Below are positions 10,067-19,663 of a stretch of 64,000 bases of DNA, piece after piece; positions within the stretch are counted from its first letter, which is position 1, and every line of letters starts with the position of its first letter. The position numbers were made by a program, and so were the translations under genes. The notes below the pieces were generated by a model that was not told where the DNA came from, did no database searches, and saw only the letters and a program-made list of their open reading frames with translations. The stretch comes from Enterobacteriaceae endosymbiont of Donacia simplex (GTDB taxonomy: Bacteria > Pseudomonadota > Gammaproteobacteria > Enterobacterales > Enterobacteriaceae). Location: contig NZ_CP046192.1 of NCBI RefSeq assembly GCF_012568645.1, positions 187,981-251,980 on the forward strand. The letters run 5' to 3'.

Positions 10067-11572
10067 CATTGGAAATAAAATTACGTCTCTAATTGATTTT
10101 GTATTAGTAAATAACATAATTAGTCTATCTATACCTATACCTAACCCAGCTGTAGGCGGTAATCCATGTTCTAATGCTTCTATATAATCTTGATCATAAA
10201 AATTTTTATTAATGTTTTTATCACTATTTATATCTTTTAAATTTTGTTGTTCTTGAAATCTTTTTTTTTGTTCTTCAGGATCATTAAGTTCAGAAAAACC
10301 ATTAGCTATTTCCATTCCACAAATAAAAAATTCAAATCTATCAGCAAATAAAGGATTTAAATTATTATTTCTTGATAATGGAGAAATTTCAATAGGATAT
10401 TCTGTAATAAATGTTGGTTCTATAATCTTATCTGAAATTTTTACTTCAAAAATTTCAGAAATAATTTTACCTTGACTCCAATTTTTATTTATTTTAACTT
10501 TTAATAAATCAGCAATTTGTATTAATTTTTTAGTATTTTCTAAATTTTCTAAAGAAAAATTAGGATAAAAATATATAATAGATTCTTTCATAGTTAATTT
10601 TTTAAATTTTTTATTTAAATCAAAAATATGATTATTATATTTTAAAAAATAATTTTTAAATATTGTTTTATATATTGTTTTAAACAATTTTTCAAATAAA
10701 ATCATTAAATCTTGATAATCAGAATATGTTATATATAACTCCATCATAGTAAATTCAGGATTATGTTGAGTTGAAATTCCTTCATTTCTAAAATTTCTAT
10801 TAATTTCAAAAATTTTATTAAAACCACCGATTATAAGACGTTTTAAATAAAGTTCAGGAGCAATTCGTAGATATATATTTTTATTATAAGTATTATGATA
10901 TGTTATAAATGGTCTTGCTAAAGCGCCTCCAGGAATATTATGCATCATAGGTGTTTCTACTTCAATAAAATCTTGTTTATGCATAAAATTACGAATATTT
11001 AGTATAATTTGAGATCTTTTTTTAAAAATATTACGTGTTTTTTTATTAACAATTAGATCTAAATATCTTTTTCTATATTTTATCTCTTTATTTTGTAAAC
11101 CATGATATTTATCAGGTAGTGGGCGAATTGCTTTGGTTAATAAATAGATTTTTTGACACAAAATAGATAAAATATTTGTTTTAGTTTTAAAAACATAACC
11201 AATTATACCTACAATATCTCCAAGATCATATTTTGCTAAAAATTTTTTATATTCTTTTAAAGAAATTCCATTTTGAGAAATGTAAATTTGTATTTTTCCA
11301 TGATAGTCTTGAATATTAATAAAAGAAGCTTTACCCATAATTCTTAAATTTACTATACGTCCAGCAATATGAAATAATTTTTTTTTTAGAAAATGATTTT
11401 TATGACCATATTTTTTATATATTTCATTTAATGAAATATTAATTTTAAAATTATTAGGAAAAACTATATTATTATTGTTTCTTAATTCTTTTAATTTTTT
11501 ATGTCGAAATTTTATTTCATTATTATTAATATTTTTAATATTATTATTAAATTTCTTTTTATTTTCAGACAT
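10052..11572 (-). CDS. lysS: Lysyl-tRNA synthetase (class II)
   Basis: It charges tRNA-Lys. The 506 residues match E. coli LysS (505). The N-terminal OB-fold anticodon-binding domain spans about residues 65-150. The class II core holds motif 2 (FRNEGISTQHNPEFTMMELY) and motif 3 (GLGIGIDRLIMLF). It lies 17 bases downstream of prfB on the same strand, the prfB-lysS operon of enterobacteria. The 3' end overlaps tpiA by 15 bases in convergent orientation. Confidence 0.98.
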   Translation of the reverse strand: MSENKKKFNNNIKNINNNEIKFRHKKLKELRNNNNIVFPNNFKINISLNEIYKKYGHKNHFLKKKLFHIAGRIVNLRIMGKASFINIQDYHGKIQIYISQNGISLKEYKKFLAKYDLGDIVGIIGYVFKTKTNILSILCQKIYLLTKAIRPLPDKYHGLQNKEIKYRKRYLDLIVNKKTRNIFKKRSQIILNIRNFMHKQDFIEVETPMMHNIPGGALARPFITYHNTYNKNIYLRIAPELYLKRLIIGGFNKIFEINRNFRNEGISTQHNPEFTMMELYITYSDYQDLMILFEKLFKTIYKTIFKNYFLKYNNHIFDLNKKFKKLTMKESIIYFYPNFSLENLENTKKLIQIADLLKVKINKNWSQGKIISEIFEVKISDKIIEPTFITEYPIEISPLSRNNNLNPLFADRFEFFICGMEIANGFSELNDPEEQKKRFQEQQNLKDINSDKNINKNFYDQDYIEALEHGLPPTAGLGIGIDRLIMLFTNTKSIRDVILFPMLRSI

Positions 11573-11589
11573 AATAAATAATCCTATAT

Positions 11590-12691
11590 TTATAAACCTA
11601 ATTTTAAACTAGCTTGAATAAATTTATCTAAATTACCATCAAGTACTGATTGTATATCATTAATTTCAATTCCTGTTCTTATATCTTTAATTCTTGAGTT
11701 ATCTAATATATAAGAACGTATTTGATACCCCCAACTAATATTAAATTTTTTTTTTTCTATTTTTTTTTGTTTTTTTTGTTTTTTTTTATTTTGTAATTCA
11801 TATAATTTAAATTTTATTTGTTTCATAGCTTGATCTTTATTTTTATGTTGTGATCTATTATTTTGACATTGTGTTACTAATCCAGTTGGAATATGTGTAA
11901 TACGTACAGCAGATTCAGTACGATTTACATGTTGTCCTCCTGCTCCAGAAGACCGATATACATCAATACGTAAATCTTCTAAATTAATAGACATATTAAT
12001 ATTTTCTTGAATTTCTGGATATATAAATGTTGATACAAAAGATGTATGTCTTCTTTTTGATGAATTAAAAGGACTTTTTCTAACTAAACGATGAATACCA
12101 TTTTCAGTACGTAACCATCCAAAAGCATAATGTCCAATAATATGTAATGTGGATGATTTTATTCCTCCTATAATATCTCCAGGAGATTTATTTACTACAT
12201 TTACCTGAAATTTTTTTTTTTCTGCCCATTTTATATACATTCTCATTATTATTTTTGCCCAATCTTGAGAATCTATCCCACCAGATCCAGCCTGTATATC
12301 AATAAAACAATTTTTTCCATCATTTTTTTTTACAAAAATTTTTTTTAATTCTAAAATATTTATTTTATTTTTTATATTAAATAATATTTTTATAGATTCT
12401 TTTAATATTTTTTTATCATTAGTATTAATAGCTAAATTAATTAATTCATTAATATCAATAATTTCTTGATTAATATCATCTAATGATGATAATAAATTTT
12501 CTATATTTGTTTTTTTTTTATTTAAAGAAAGTATATGATAAAAATCATTCCAAATATTAGGATTATTTAGTTTATTTTTTATTATTAATAATTTTTTTTG
12601 ATATTTTGAATAATTAAAGAAACCCCCTAATAAAAATGTTTTTTTTTTTTATTTCTTTTAATTTATTTAGTATTAAATGGATTTCTAACAT
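11590..12691 (-). CDS. prfB: Peptide chain release factor 2, made by programmed +1 frameshift
   Basis: RF2 ends translation at UGA and UAA. The open frame starting at 12246 is not the true start: coding continues upstream. From ATG 12691 the zero frame reads MLEIHLILNKLKEI...IFIRGFL and then meets a stop at 12616-12614. Skipping base 12616 joins it to NYSKYQKKLL...PNIWNDF...FIDIQAGSGG...MRMYIKWAEKKK, which aligns with E. coli RF2 throughout, giving 366 residues (E. coli 365). The SPF anticodon-like tripeptide (RKSPFNS) and the GGQ loop (SSGAGGQHVNRTES) are intact. Two oddities: the frameshift stop is UAA rather than UGA, and an A12 run lies just upstream of it. Confidence 0.95.
12614..12628 (-). 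promoter_or_regulatory. prfB +1 recoding site with UAA stop
   Basis: Read on the minus strand it is AGG GGG TTT CTT TAA. The Shine-Dalgarno-like AGGGGG, 3-base spacing and CUU U slippery codon are the same as in E. coli, where the sequence ends in UGA. Slippage of peptidyl tRNA-Leu from CUU to UUU moves into the frame AAT TAT TCA. UAA can be read by RF1 as well as RF2, which should blunt the RF2-specific feedback. Confidence 0.9.
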
Positions 12692-12812
12692 ATTTTCCTA
12701 ATTTTAAAATTTAAATAAAAATTAATTTTAATTGAATTAAAAATTACATTAAAATTAGTATTAATTTACTTAAAATTAACATGAACAAAAAAATATATAT
12801 TTTAATAAAAAC

Positions 12813-12885
12813 TGGCCCTTGTTGGATTTGAACCAACGACCTAACGATTATGAGTCGTTTGCTCTAACCACTGAGCTAAAGGGCC
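12813..12885 (-). tRNA. ileX: tRNA-Ile2 (anticodon CAU, C34 to be modified to lysidine)
   Basis: A 73-base cloverleaf with acceptor GGCCCTT, D-arm AGCTCAGTGGTTAGAGC, anticodon loop CTCATAA and T-loop GGTTCAAATCC. The anticodon alone could be methionine, but the acceptor, D-arm and anticodon stem (CGACTCATAATCG) follow E. coli tRNA-Ile2 almost base for base and not elongator or initiator tRNA-Met. CCA is not encoded. The enzyme that makes lysidine at C34, TilS, is encoded at 45319-46650. Confidence 0.93.
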
Positions 12886-12900
12886 ATTATCATTTTAATT

Positions 12901-12929
12901 ATTATGTTATATTTTAAAATTTATTTCAA
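12901..12929 (-). promoter_or_regulatory. Candidate promoter for tRNA-Ile2
   Basis: TTGAAA (12924-12929) and CATAAT (12901-12906) on the minus strand with a 17-base spacer lie between the degP stop and the tRNA, 15 bases before its 5' end. Confidence 0.4.
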
Positions 12930-12951
12930 TTAAATTTATATTTTTTTTTAA

Positions 12952-14403
12952 TTAATTAAGTAGATAAAATCTTTCTTCTCCTCTAATAATATATAAGAGA
13001 ATTAATATTGGATGTTGATCTAAAATTTCCTTAACATCTTGTATATTTTTTGTACGTTTCTTATTAATAGATAATATTATATCACCTTTTTTTAAACCTA
13101 TCATTGCTGCTGGAGAATTAGGAATTACTTTTACAACTTTTACTGCATTTTTTTTAAATTTTTTGAAAAAGAAAATTTCTTTTTTTAAAATAATATTATT
13201 TAAATATCCTCCTTCTATTCCATAATACATAATATGTTTTTCAGAATAATTATTACAATAATCATTTAATTTTATATTTATTTTTTTAAAAAAACCTTTT
13301 CTTATAATTCCTAATCGAATAATTGTACCCCTCATTAGGGTACTTATTTTTGCTTTTAATAAAGTAAAACTATGTATTTTTTTACCATTTAATGTAACAA
13401 TAATATCACCAGGTTGTAATTTATTGTTTTTAAATGATTCAGTTTTTCTTATAAAAATACCTTTACTTACATTAGAAGCATGCATAGCTTTAGCTATGTG
13501 AGAATCAAGATCTATTCCATAAATTCCTAAAGAACCTCTTTTAACTTTACCAAATTTAATAAATTGTTTAATTAAATTATTAATAGTATTGCTAGGTATA
13601 GCAAAGCCAATTCCAATATTACCTTCATTAGGAGTTAAAATAGCAGTATTTATTCCAATTAAATCTCCATTTAAATTAACTAATGCACCTCCAGAACTAC
13701 CTCTATTAATTGCAGCATCTGTTTGAATAAAATTTTCAAAATTTTCAATATTAAGCCCTGTTCGTCCTAATCCAGATATAATTCCTGATGTAACAGTTTC
13801 TCCTAAACCATATGGATTACCTATTGCTATAGTATAATCACCAACTTTTAAATTATCAGAATTAGCTATTTTAATACTTTTTAAATTTTCTGTTTTATCT
13901 TTAATTTGTATTAAAGCTATATCTGTTTGTGGATCTTTTCCTATAACTTTAGCTTCATAAGTTTTTCCATTATTTAATTCTACTGAAATATAATTAGCAT
14001 GATCAATAACATGATTATTAGTAATAATAAAACCTTTTTTCGAATTTATAATTACACCAGATCCAATTGAATGAAATTTTTGTTCAAGAATATTATTATT
14101 ATTTCCACAAATAGGAGTATTTTCATATGGGGAACCTTCTTTACATAATGAAAAATTTTTGTTTAAATATTCTTGTATTTTAAAAGGTAATTGAAATTGT
14201 GTTATAAAAGTACTTCCTTGTACATTAATACTAACAACAGAAGGTATTACTTTTAATAATATTTTAGATAAACTTGGTAATGATTGATTACTATATTTTT
14301 TCGTTAAATTTAAAGGTAATAATTTAGCATTAACATTTTTATATGTTATAGTTATTAAACTAATAAAAAAAAGTATACAAAAAATTTTTTTTAATTTTTT
14401 CAT
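12952..14403 (-). CDS. degP: Periplasmic serine protease/chaperone DegP (HtrA)
   Basis: It degrades or holds misfolded envelope proteins. Two starts are possible: ATG 14415 and ATG 14403. The second is preferred because GAGA sits 6 bases before it and it gives a normal signal peptide (MKKLKKIFCILFFISLITIT, cleavage after VNA). From 14403 the protein has 483 residues (E. coli 474). Numbered from 14415, the catalytic triad is His135 (ITNNHVIDHA), Asp165 (DPQTDIALIQ) and Ser241; the usual GNSGG is GSSGG here, which leaves the catalytic serine in place. Two PDZ domains follow, the second with NSPAAMIGLKKGDIILSIN. No sigma-E promoter is recognisable. Confidence 0.96.
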   Translation of the reverse strand: MKKLKKIFCILFFISLITITYKNVNAKLLPLNLTKKYSNQSLPSLSKILLKVIPSVVSINVQGSTFITQFQLPFKIQEYLNKNFSLCKEGSPYENTPICGNNNNILEQKFHSIGSGVIINSKKGFIITNNHVIDHANYISVELNNGKTYEAKVIGKDPQTDIALIQIKDKTENLKSIKIANSDNLKVGDYTIAIGNPYGLGETVTSGIISGLGRTGLNIENFENFIQTDAAINRGSSGGALVNLNGDLIGINTAILTPNEGNIGIGFAIPSNTINNLIKQFIKFGKVKRGSLGIYGIDLDSHIAKAMHASNVSKGIFIRKTESFKNNKLQPGDIIVTLNGKKIHSFTLLKAKISTLMRGTIIRLGIIRKGFFKKINIKLNDYCNNYSEKHIMYYGIEGGYLNNIILKKEIFFFKKFKKNAVKVVKVIPNSPAAMIGLKKGDIILSINKKRTKNIQDVKEILDQHPILILLYIIRGEERFYLLN

Positions 14404-14598
14404 AAAAAATCTCATAATATGATTTATTAAATAAAATTTATATAAAATTAATAAATTTAAATAAATTATTATTAGTAATAATAAATTTATATTAGTATTT
14501 ATAATTTTATATAATTATATGAAGTATTTTGTTAAAATACAAAATATATAATAAATTTACATTTTAAAAAATTTTAAACAATTAAAATATAATAATTT

Positions 14599-14625
14599 TT
14601 TACAAATTATTATACTTAATATAAT
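14599..14625 (+). promoter_or_regulatory. Possible promoter for rpiA
   Basis: TTTACA (14599-14604) and TATAAT (14620-14625) are separated by a short 15-base spacer, 34 bases before the rpiA ATG in the 256-base divergent spacer shared with degP. The -10 is perfect; the spacing is not. Confidence 0.3.
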
Positions 14626-14659
14626 ATAAATCTTATCTTATATAAAGATATAAATATGT

Positions 14660-15331
14660 ATGTTTAATAAATTAAAAAATATTGCAGCTAAATTTGCAAT
14701 AAAATATATTAAAAATAACAATATTATTGGTATTGGTTCAGGAACTACAATATCCCATTTCATTGACATTTTATCTACTGAAAAACATAATATTAAAGGA
14801 ATAGTATCTGCTTCTGAAAATTCTACAAAAAAATTAAAAAAATATAATTTTAATATTTTAAATATTAATGAAATAAAAAAAATTAGTATATATTTTGATA
14901 GTGCTGACGAAATTAATTATAAAATGCAAATGATAAAAGGAGGAGGAGCTGCATTAACTAACGAAAAAATTATATCAAATTTATCAAAAACATTCATCTG
15001 TATTATTGATGAATCTAAATATGTAAAATATTTAGGTATACATCCTGTTCCTATAGAAATTATACCTTTAGCAAAAAATTTTATTATTGAAAAATTATCT
15101 TACATAGGAGCTATTGCAAAACTTCGTATAAATACAATTACAGAACATGGTAATTTAATATTAGATGTATATAATTTAAATTTAGAGAATCCAGTTAAAA
15201 TTGAAAAATATATAAATAATATTCCTGGAATTGTAACAGTTGGTTTATTTACACAAAAATGTGCAGATATAGTAATAATAGGAAATAAAAATTTTACAGT
15301 ATCTGTAATAAATAAAAAAAATAAATTTTAA
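14660..15331 (+). CDS. rpiA: Ribose-5-phosphate isomerase A
   Basis: It interconverts ribose 5-phosphate and ribulose 5-phosphate for nucleotide precursors and the pentose phosphate pathway. The 223 residues (E. coli 219) carry the phosphate-binding GIGSGTTISHFID near residues 25-37, the acidic substrate site DSADEIN and the catalytic MIKGGGAALTNEK loop. It stands alone between degP (divergent) and dapF. Confidence 0.97.
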   Translation: MFNKLKNIAAKFAIKYIKNNNIIGIGSGTTISHFIDILSTEKHNIKGIVSASENSTKKLKKYNFNILNINEIKKISIYFDSADEINYKMQMIKGGGAALTNEKIISNLSKTFICIIDESKYVKYLGIHPVPIEIIPLAKNFIIEKLSYIGAIAKLRINTITEHGNLILDVYNLNLENPVKIEKYINNIPGIVTVGLFTQKCADIVIIGNKNFTVSVINKKNKF

Positions 15332-15386
15332 TATAAATTTATTTTTTTTTTTTGAAAATTTAATTTTATAATTTATAATATTTTAT

Positions 15387-16217
15387 ATGAAAATAAAATT
15401 TACTAAAATGCATGCATTAAGTAACGATTTCGTTATTATAAATAATATTAAAAAAAATTTTGTTTTAAAAAAAAAAATAATACAAAAATTATCTAATAGA
15501 TATTTAGGTATAGGATTTGATCAATTATTATTAGTAGAATTATCATTAAATAAAAATATTGATTTTCATTATAGAATTTTTAATGCTAATGGGAATGAAG
15601 TAGAACAATGTGGTAATGGAGCACGTTGTTTTGCCTTATATTTAAAAATAAAAAAATTAACATTAAAAAATAAAGTATGTGTAAGTACAAAAAATCGCTT
15701 AATATATTTAAAATTTTTGAATAATAACATTATTTCTGTAAATATGGGGGTTCCTTTATTTAATCCTAAAGAAATCCCATTTATTACTAATAGTATTAAA
15801 AATACTTATAAACTTTTTTTTCAAAACAGATTTATTTATTTTAGTATTGTTTCTTTAGGGAATCCACATTGTGTTATTCAAGTTAAAGATATATCTAATA
15901 CTTCAGTATCATTAATAGGTTCATTTTTTGAAAATCATAAATTATTTCCAAAAAAAATTAATGTAGGTTTTATGCAATATTTAAATATTAATAACATTAA
16001 AATAAGAGTTTTTGAAAGAGGAGTAGGAGAAACTAAATCTTGTGGTTCAGGTGCTTGTGCTGCTGCTGCTATAGGAATTCAAAAAAATATTTTATTAAAT
16101 AAAGTGTATGTACATCTCCCTGGAGGGATTATAACCGTTTATTGGAAAGGAAATAATAATAATTTATATATGGAAGGAACTGCTAATTATGTTTATGATG
16201 GTAAAATAATATTATAA
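15387..16217 (+). CDS. dapF: Diaminopimelate epimerase
   Basis: It converts LL- to meso-diaminopimelate, the precursor of lysine and a peptidoglycan crosslinker. The 276 residues (E. coli 274) have both catalytic cysteines, Cys75 (EQCGNGARC) and Cys219 (KSCGSGACAAA), and an intact MHALSNDFVI N-terminus. An A11 run lies within codons near 15467-15477. In E. coli dapF is followed by yigA, xerC and yigB before uvrD; here uvrD begins within a few bases, so those genes have been removed cleanly. Confidence 0.98.
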   Translation: MKIKFTKMHALSNDFVIINNIKKNFVLKKKIIQKLSNRYLGIGFDQLLLVELSLNKNIDFHYRIFNANGNEVEQCGNGARCFALYLKIKKLTLKNKVCVSTKNRLIYLKFLNNNIISVNMGVPLFNPKEIPFITNSIKNTYKLFFQNRFIYFSIVSLGNPHCVIQVKDISNTSVSLIGSFFENHKLFPKKINVGFMQYLNINNIKIRVFERGVGETKSCGSGACAAAAIGIQKNILLNKVYVHLPGGIITVYWKGNNNNLYMEGTANYVYDGKIIL

Positions 16218-16249
16218 TAAATTTTATTTTAATTATGGTATTTCAGTCC

Positions 16250-18439
16250 ATGAAAAACGTCGATTTGTTAAAAAATCTAAATAGTAAACAAAAAGAAGTT
16301 GTATCTGAAATTAGAAAAAATTTATTAATATTAGCTGGAGCTGGTAGTGGTAAAACACTTGTATTAATTCGTAGAATAGCATGGTTAATTTATAAAGAAA
16401 ATTGTTCTCCTAAGTCTATTTTAGCTGTAACTTTTACAAATAAAGCAGCATTAGAATTAAAAAATAGAATTACATTATTAATAAAAAATTATACAAAAAA
16501 TGATATTTGGATAGGAACATTCCATAGTTTTGCTTATTATATATTGAGAATTCATTATATAGAAGCAAAATTAACAAAAAATTTTCAAATTATAGATACT
16601 TTTGATCAAAAAATATTAATTAAAAAAATTTTAAAAAAATTATCTTTACAAGATAAAAATTATTCAATAGATAATATTTTAAAATATATAAATAATTTTA
16701 AAAATAATTTCTTTAACAAAAAAAAAAATGATATTTATGGAAATAATATAAATAATATTCATTTACTTAAAATATATGATGAATATCAAAATTATTGTAA
16801 AATTATAGAAGTTATTGATTTTAATGATTTAATATTATGTTTGTATAAATTATTTTTATATAATCCTCATATATTAAAAATATATCAAAAAAGATTTCAA
16901 AATATTTTAATTGATGAATTTCAGGATACAAACGATATACAATATAAATTTATTTCTTTATTATATAATAAATATTATAATACTAAAATTATTCTTGTTG
17001 GTGATGATGATCAATCAATTTATGGATGGCGAGGTGCACAAATTGAGAATATGAATCTTTTTTTAAAAGATTTTGATAATGTTAAAACAATTTTATTAGA
17101 ACAAAATTATCGTTCTACTTCAAATATTTTAAAAGCTGCAAATAAATTAATTTCTAATAATAATATTAGATTAAAAAAAAAATTATGGACTCAAAAAGAA
17201 GATGGTAAACTTATTTCTATATATTTTGCATTAAATGAATTTGATGAGGCTCAATATATTGCAAAATATATAAATAAAAATTTTATAAATAAAAATATAA
17301 AATTAGATAGTTGTGCAATTCTTTATAGAAATAATGTTCAATCTCGTATTTTAGAAGAAATGATGTTAAAATTTTGTATTCCTTATAAAATTTACGGAGG
17401 AATACGTTTTTTTGAACGTCAAGAAATAAAAGATGTTTTGTCATATTTAAGATTTATATCTAATTATAATGATGATAATTCTTTCGAAAGAATTATAAAT
17501 ATTCCTAAAAGAGGGATTGGAGATAACACAATAAATGTAATAAAACATGTTTCTAAAAAATATTTTTTAACATTATGGAAATCTAGTCTTTATATTTTAA
17601 AAAATAAAAAATATTTAAAAACTACATCATTTAATGCATTAAAAAAATTTATTATATTAATTAAATCTTTAAAAACTAATTTAAAAAATAAATCATTACC
17701 AATAATTATTAAAGAAACTATAAATAGTTCTGGATTATGGACAATGTATAATAAAAGTTGTTTTTCTGAAAAAAATTTTAATAAAATAAATAATCTAAAA
17801 GAATTAATTAATGCTGCTGATTATTTTACAAAAATTTCATTAAAACATACAAATAAATTATGTTCTAAAAATACTTTATTAGTAGATTTTCTTTCACAGA
17901 CATTATTGACAACAGAAGATATTAATTTAAATAAAATAAATAAAAATACTAATAATTATATACAAATGATGACTATTCATGCATCAAAAGGATTAGAATT
18001 TTCTGAAGTATTTATGATAGGGATGGAAGAAGGGATCTTTCCTAATAAAAGTGCTTTTACAAATAATAATATAAATGAAGAAAGACGTCTAGCTTATGTA
18101 GGTATTACCAGAGCAAAAAAAAAATTAACATTAACTTATACAAAAAAACGTTATTTATATGGTAAAGAAATTAATTCTATACCATCAAGATTTATTAATG
18201 AATTACCAGAAAATTGTATCAGAAAAATTAGTTATTTAAAAAAAACTATTTTTTTTAAACCAAATAATATTTTAAATAAAAAAAAATATTTTATAGGCCA
18301 AATAGTGTATCATCAAATTTTTGGTAAAGGAATTATTCTAAAAATAGAAATTATTAAAAATAATAAAAAATTACAAATTAAATTTAATAATACACTAATA
18401 AAATGGATAATGTCTAATTATGTACAATCTTATATATAA
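16250..18439 (+). CDS. uvrD: DNA helicase II (UvrD)
   Basis: A 3'-5' superfamily 1A helicase for nucleotide-excision and mismatch repair. ATG 16235 is also possible, but ATG 16250 aligns exactly with the E. coli start, giving 729 residues (E. coli 720). Seen in order are Walker A (LILAGAGSGKT), motif Ia (AVTFTNKAALEL), motif II (ILIDEFQDTNDIQY), motif III (VGDDDQSIYGWRGAQ), motif IV (LEQNYRST), motif V (MMTIHASKGLEF) and motif VI (RRLAYVGITRAKK). The C-terminal Tudor-like domain (GQIVYHQIFGKGIILKIE) is kept. No clear ribosome site is seen at either start. Confidence 0.96.
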   Translation: MKNVDLLKNLNSKQKEVVSEIRKNLLILAGAGSGKTLVLIRRIAWLIYKENCSPKSILAVTFTNKAALELKNRITLLIKNYTKNDIWIGTFHSFAYYILRIHYIEAKLTKNFQIIDTFDQKILIKKILKKLSLQDKNYSIDNILKYINNFKNNFFNKKKNDIYGNNINNIHLLKIYDEYQNYCKIIEVIDFNDLILCLYKLFLYNPHILKIYQKRFQNILIDEFQDTNDIQYKFISLLYNKYYNTKIILVGDDDQSIYGWRGAQIENMNLFLKDFDNVKTILLEQNYRSTSNILKAANKLISNNNIRLKKKLWTQKEDGKLISIYFALNEFDEAQYIAKYINKNFINKNIKLDSCAILYRNNVQSRILEEMMLKFCIPYKIYGGIRFFERQEIKDVLSYLRFISNYNDDNSFERIINIPKRGIGDNTINVIKHVSKKYFLTLWKSSLYILKNKKYLKTTSFNALKKFIILIKSLKTNLKNKSLPIIIKETINSSGLWTMYNKSCFSEKNFNKINNLKELINAADYFTKISLKHTNKLCSKNTLLVDFLSQTLLTTEDINLNKINKNTNNYIQMMTIHASKGLEFSEVFMIGMEEGIFPNKSAFTNNNINEERRLAYVGITRAKKKLTLTYTKKRYLYGKEINSIPSRFINELPENCIRKISYLKKTIFFKPNNILNKKKYFIGQIVYHQIFGKGIILKIEIIKNNKKLQIKFNNTLIKWIMSNYVQSYI

Positions 18440-18528
18440 AAAAGTAAATATATTTGTAAAATAAAACTTAAAAAATATATATATTTATTTAAATATTAAT
18501 TTAAATAATATCCTAATTAGGAGTTATT

Positions 18529-19485
18529 ATGTTAAATGCGTATAAAATATATAATAAACATTTAATTTATTTAAAGTTAGATAATAATTATAATAATCTT
18601 TTAGATGCAATTTGGATTGATTTAATAAAACCTGAAAGTATTGAAAGAAAAAAAATTTATTGTTTATTAGGACAAAATTTAGCTACTAGACCAGAATTAG
18701 AAGATATAGAAGCATCAGCAAGATTTTTTGAAAATCAAGAAGGATTACATATCCACTCTTTCTTTTTTTATAAAAATAAAGATGAACATGCTGGTACAAC
18801 TACAGTAGCATTTACCATTAAAAATGGTAGATTATATACTTTAAGAGAAAAAGAGTTATCTGCTTTTCGTTTATATAGAATACGTATGCATAAAAATAAT
18901 ATCATGATTTATGGAAATCCTTATGAATTACTATTAGATATATTAGATACTAAAATTGAACAGTTAGCTGATGAAATAGAAAATATATATAGTCATTTAG
19001 AATCTCTTAGTTGTATTATTATGAAAGGACATAAAAATGATCAATTTAATAACGCACTTTCTACTTTAGCTGAATTAGAAGATATTGGTTGGAAAGTAAG
19101 ATTATGTTTAATGGATACACAAAGAGCAGTAAATTTTTTAATGAGAAAAACTAGATTACCAAAAATTCAAATAGAACAAGCTAGAGAAATTTCAAGAGAT
19201 ATTGAATCTCTTTTACCTCACAATGAATCATTATTTCAAAAAGTAAATTTTTTAGTGCAAGCTGCAATGGGTTTTATTAATATAGAACAGAATAGGATCA
19301 TAAAAATTTTTTCATTAGTATCAGTTATTTTTTTACCTCCTACTTTAGTTGCATCTAATTATGGTATGAATTTTTCTATTTTACCAGAATTAAAATGGAA
19401 ATACGGTTATTTATATGCCATTATTATAATGGTAATTTCAGCTTTAGCTCCTTATTTTTATTTTAAAAGAAAAAAATGGTTATAA
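18529..19485 (+). CDS. corA: Magnesium/cobalt transporter CorA
   Basis: An inner-membrane pentameric Mg2+ channel. The 318 residues match E. coli CorA (316) through to the KRKKWL terminus. A large cytoplasmic domain is followed by two C-terminal membrane helices, with the signature YGMNF loop at residues 278-282 between them. A strong AGGAG ribosome site precedes the ATG; it overlaps a short CCTAATTAGG palindrome. No Mg2+ riboswitch is visible in the 89-base upstream gap. It is the only transport protein in the window. Confidence 0.97.
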   Translation: MLNAYKIYNKHLIYLKLDNNYNNLLDAIWIDLIKPESIERKKIYCLLGQNLATRPELEDIEASARFFENQEGLHIHSFFFYKNKDEHAGTTTVAFTIKNGRLYTLREKELSAFRLYRIRMHKNNIMIYGNPYELLLDILDTKIEQLADEIENIYSHLESLSCIIMKGHKNDQFNNALSTLAELEDIGWKVRLCLMDTQRAVNFLMRKTRLPKIQIEQAREISRDIESLLPHNESLFQKVNFLVQAAMGFINIEQNRIIKIFSLVSVIFLPPTLVASNYGMNFSILPELKWKYGYLYAIIIMVISALAPYFYFKRKKWL

Positions 19486-19620
19486 TATAAAAAATATTCT
19501 TTAATTTATATAATTTTAATATTTAAACATAGATGATTATGTAATAAAATATTCATTAAAATTATATAAAATAAAAATAATTTTATTAATAATTAATATT
19601 TTTTTTAAATTTCATTTCAC

Positions 19621-19663
19621 TAGGTGAATTAATTATATTATAATTCACCTATATAATTTTTTT
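19621..19663 (+). terminator. Rho-independent terminator in the corA-sucA spacer
   Basis: A perfect 11-bp stem (TAGGTGAATTA at 19621-19631 and TAATTCACCTA at 19641-19651, 9-base loop) is followed by a T7 run. It is the most G+C-rich structure in the spacer and stands 135 bases after the corA stop. Confidence 0.65.

Noticed and set aside
11590-12246. prfB as a truncated 218-residue pseudogene
   Set aside because: Coding similarity to RF2 continues upstream to 12691 through a conserved +1 frameshift site, so the gene is complete.
12813-12885. CAU tRNA as tRNA-Met
   Set aside because: Acceptor stem, D-arm and anticodon stem follow tRNA-Ile2 rather than either methionine tRNA.
18512-18521. CCTAATTAGG palindrome over the corA ribosome site as a translational switch
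   Set aside because: The stem would be only about three G/C-containing pairs with no proper loop; chance is sufficient.
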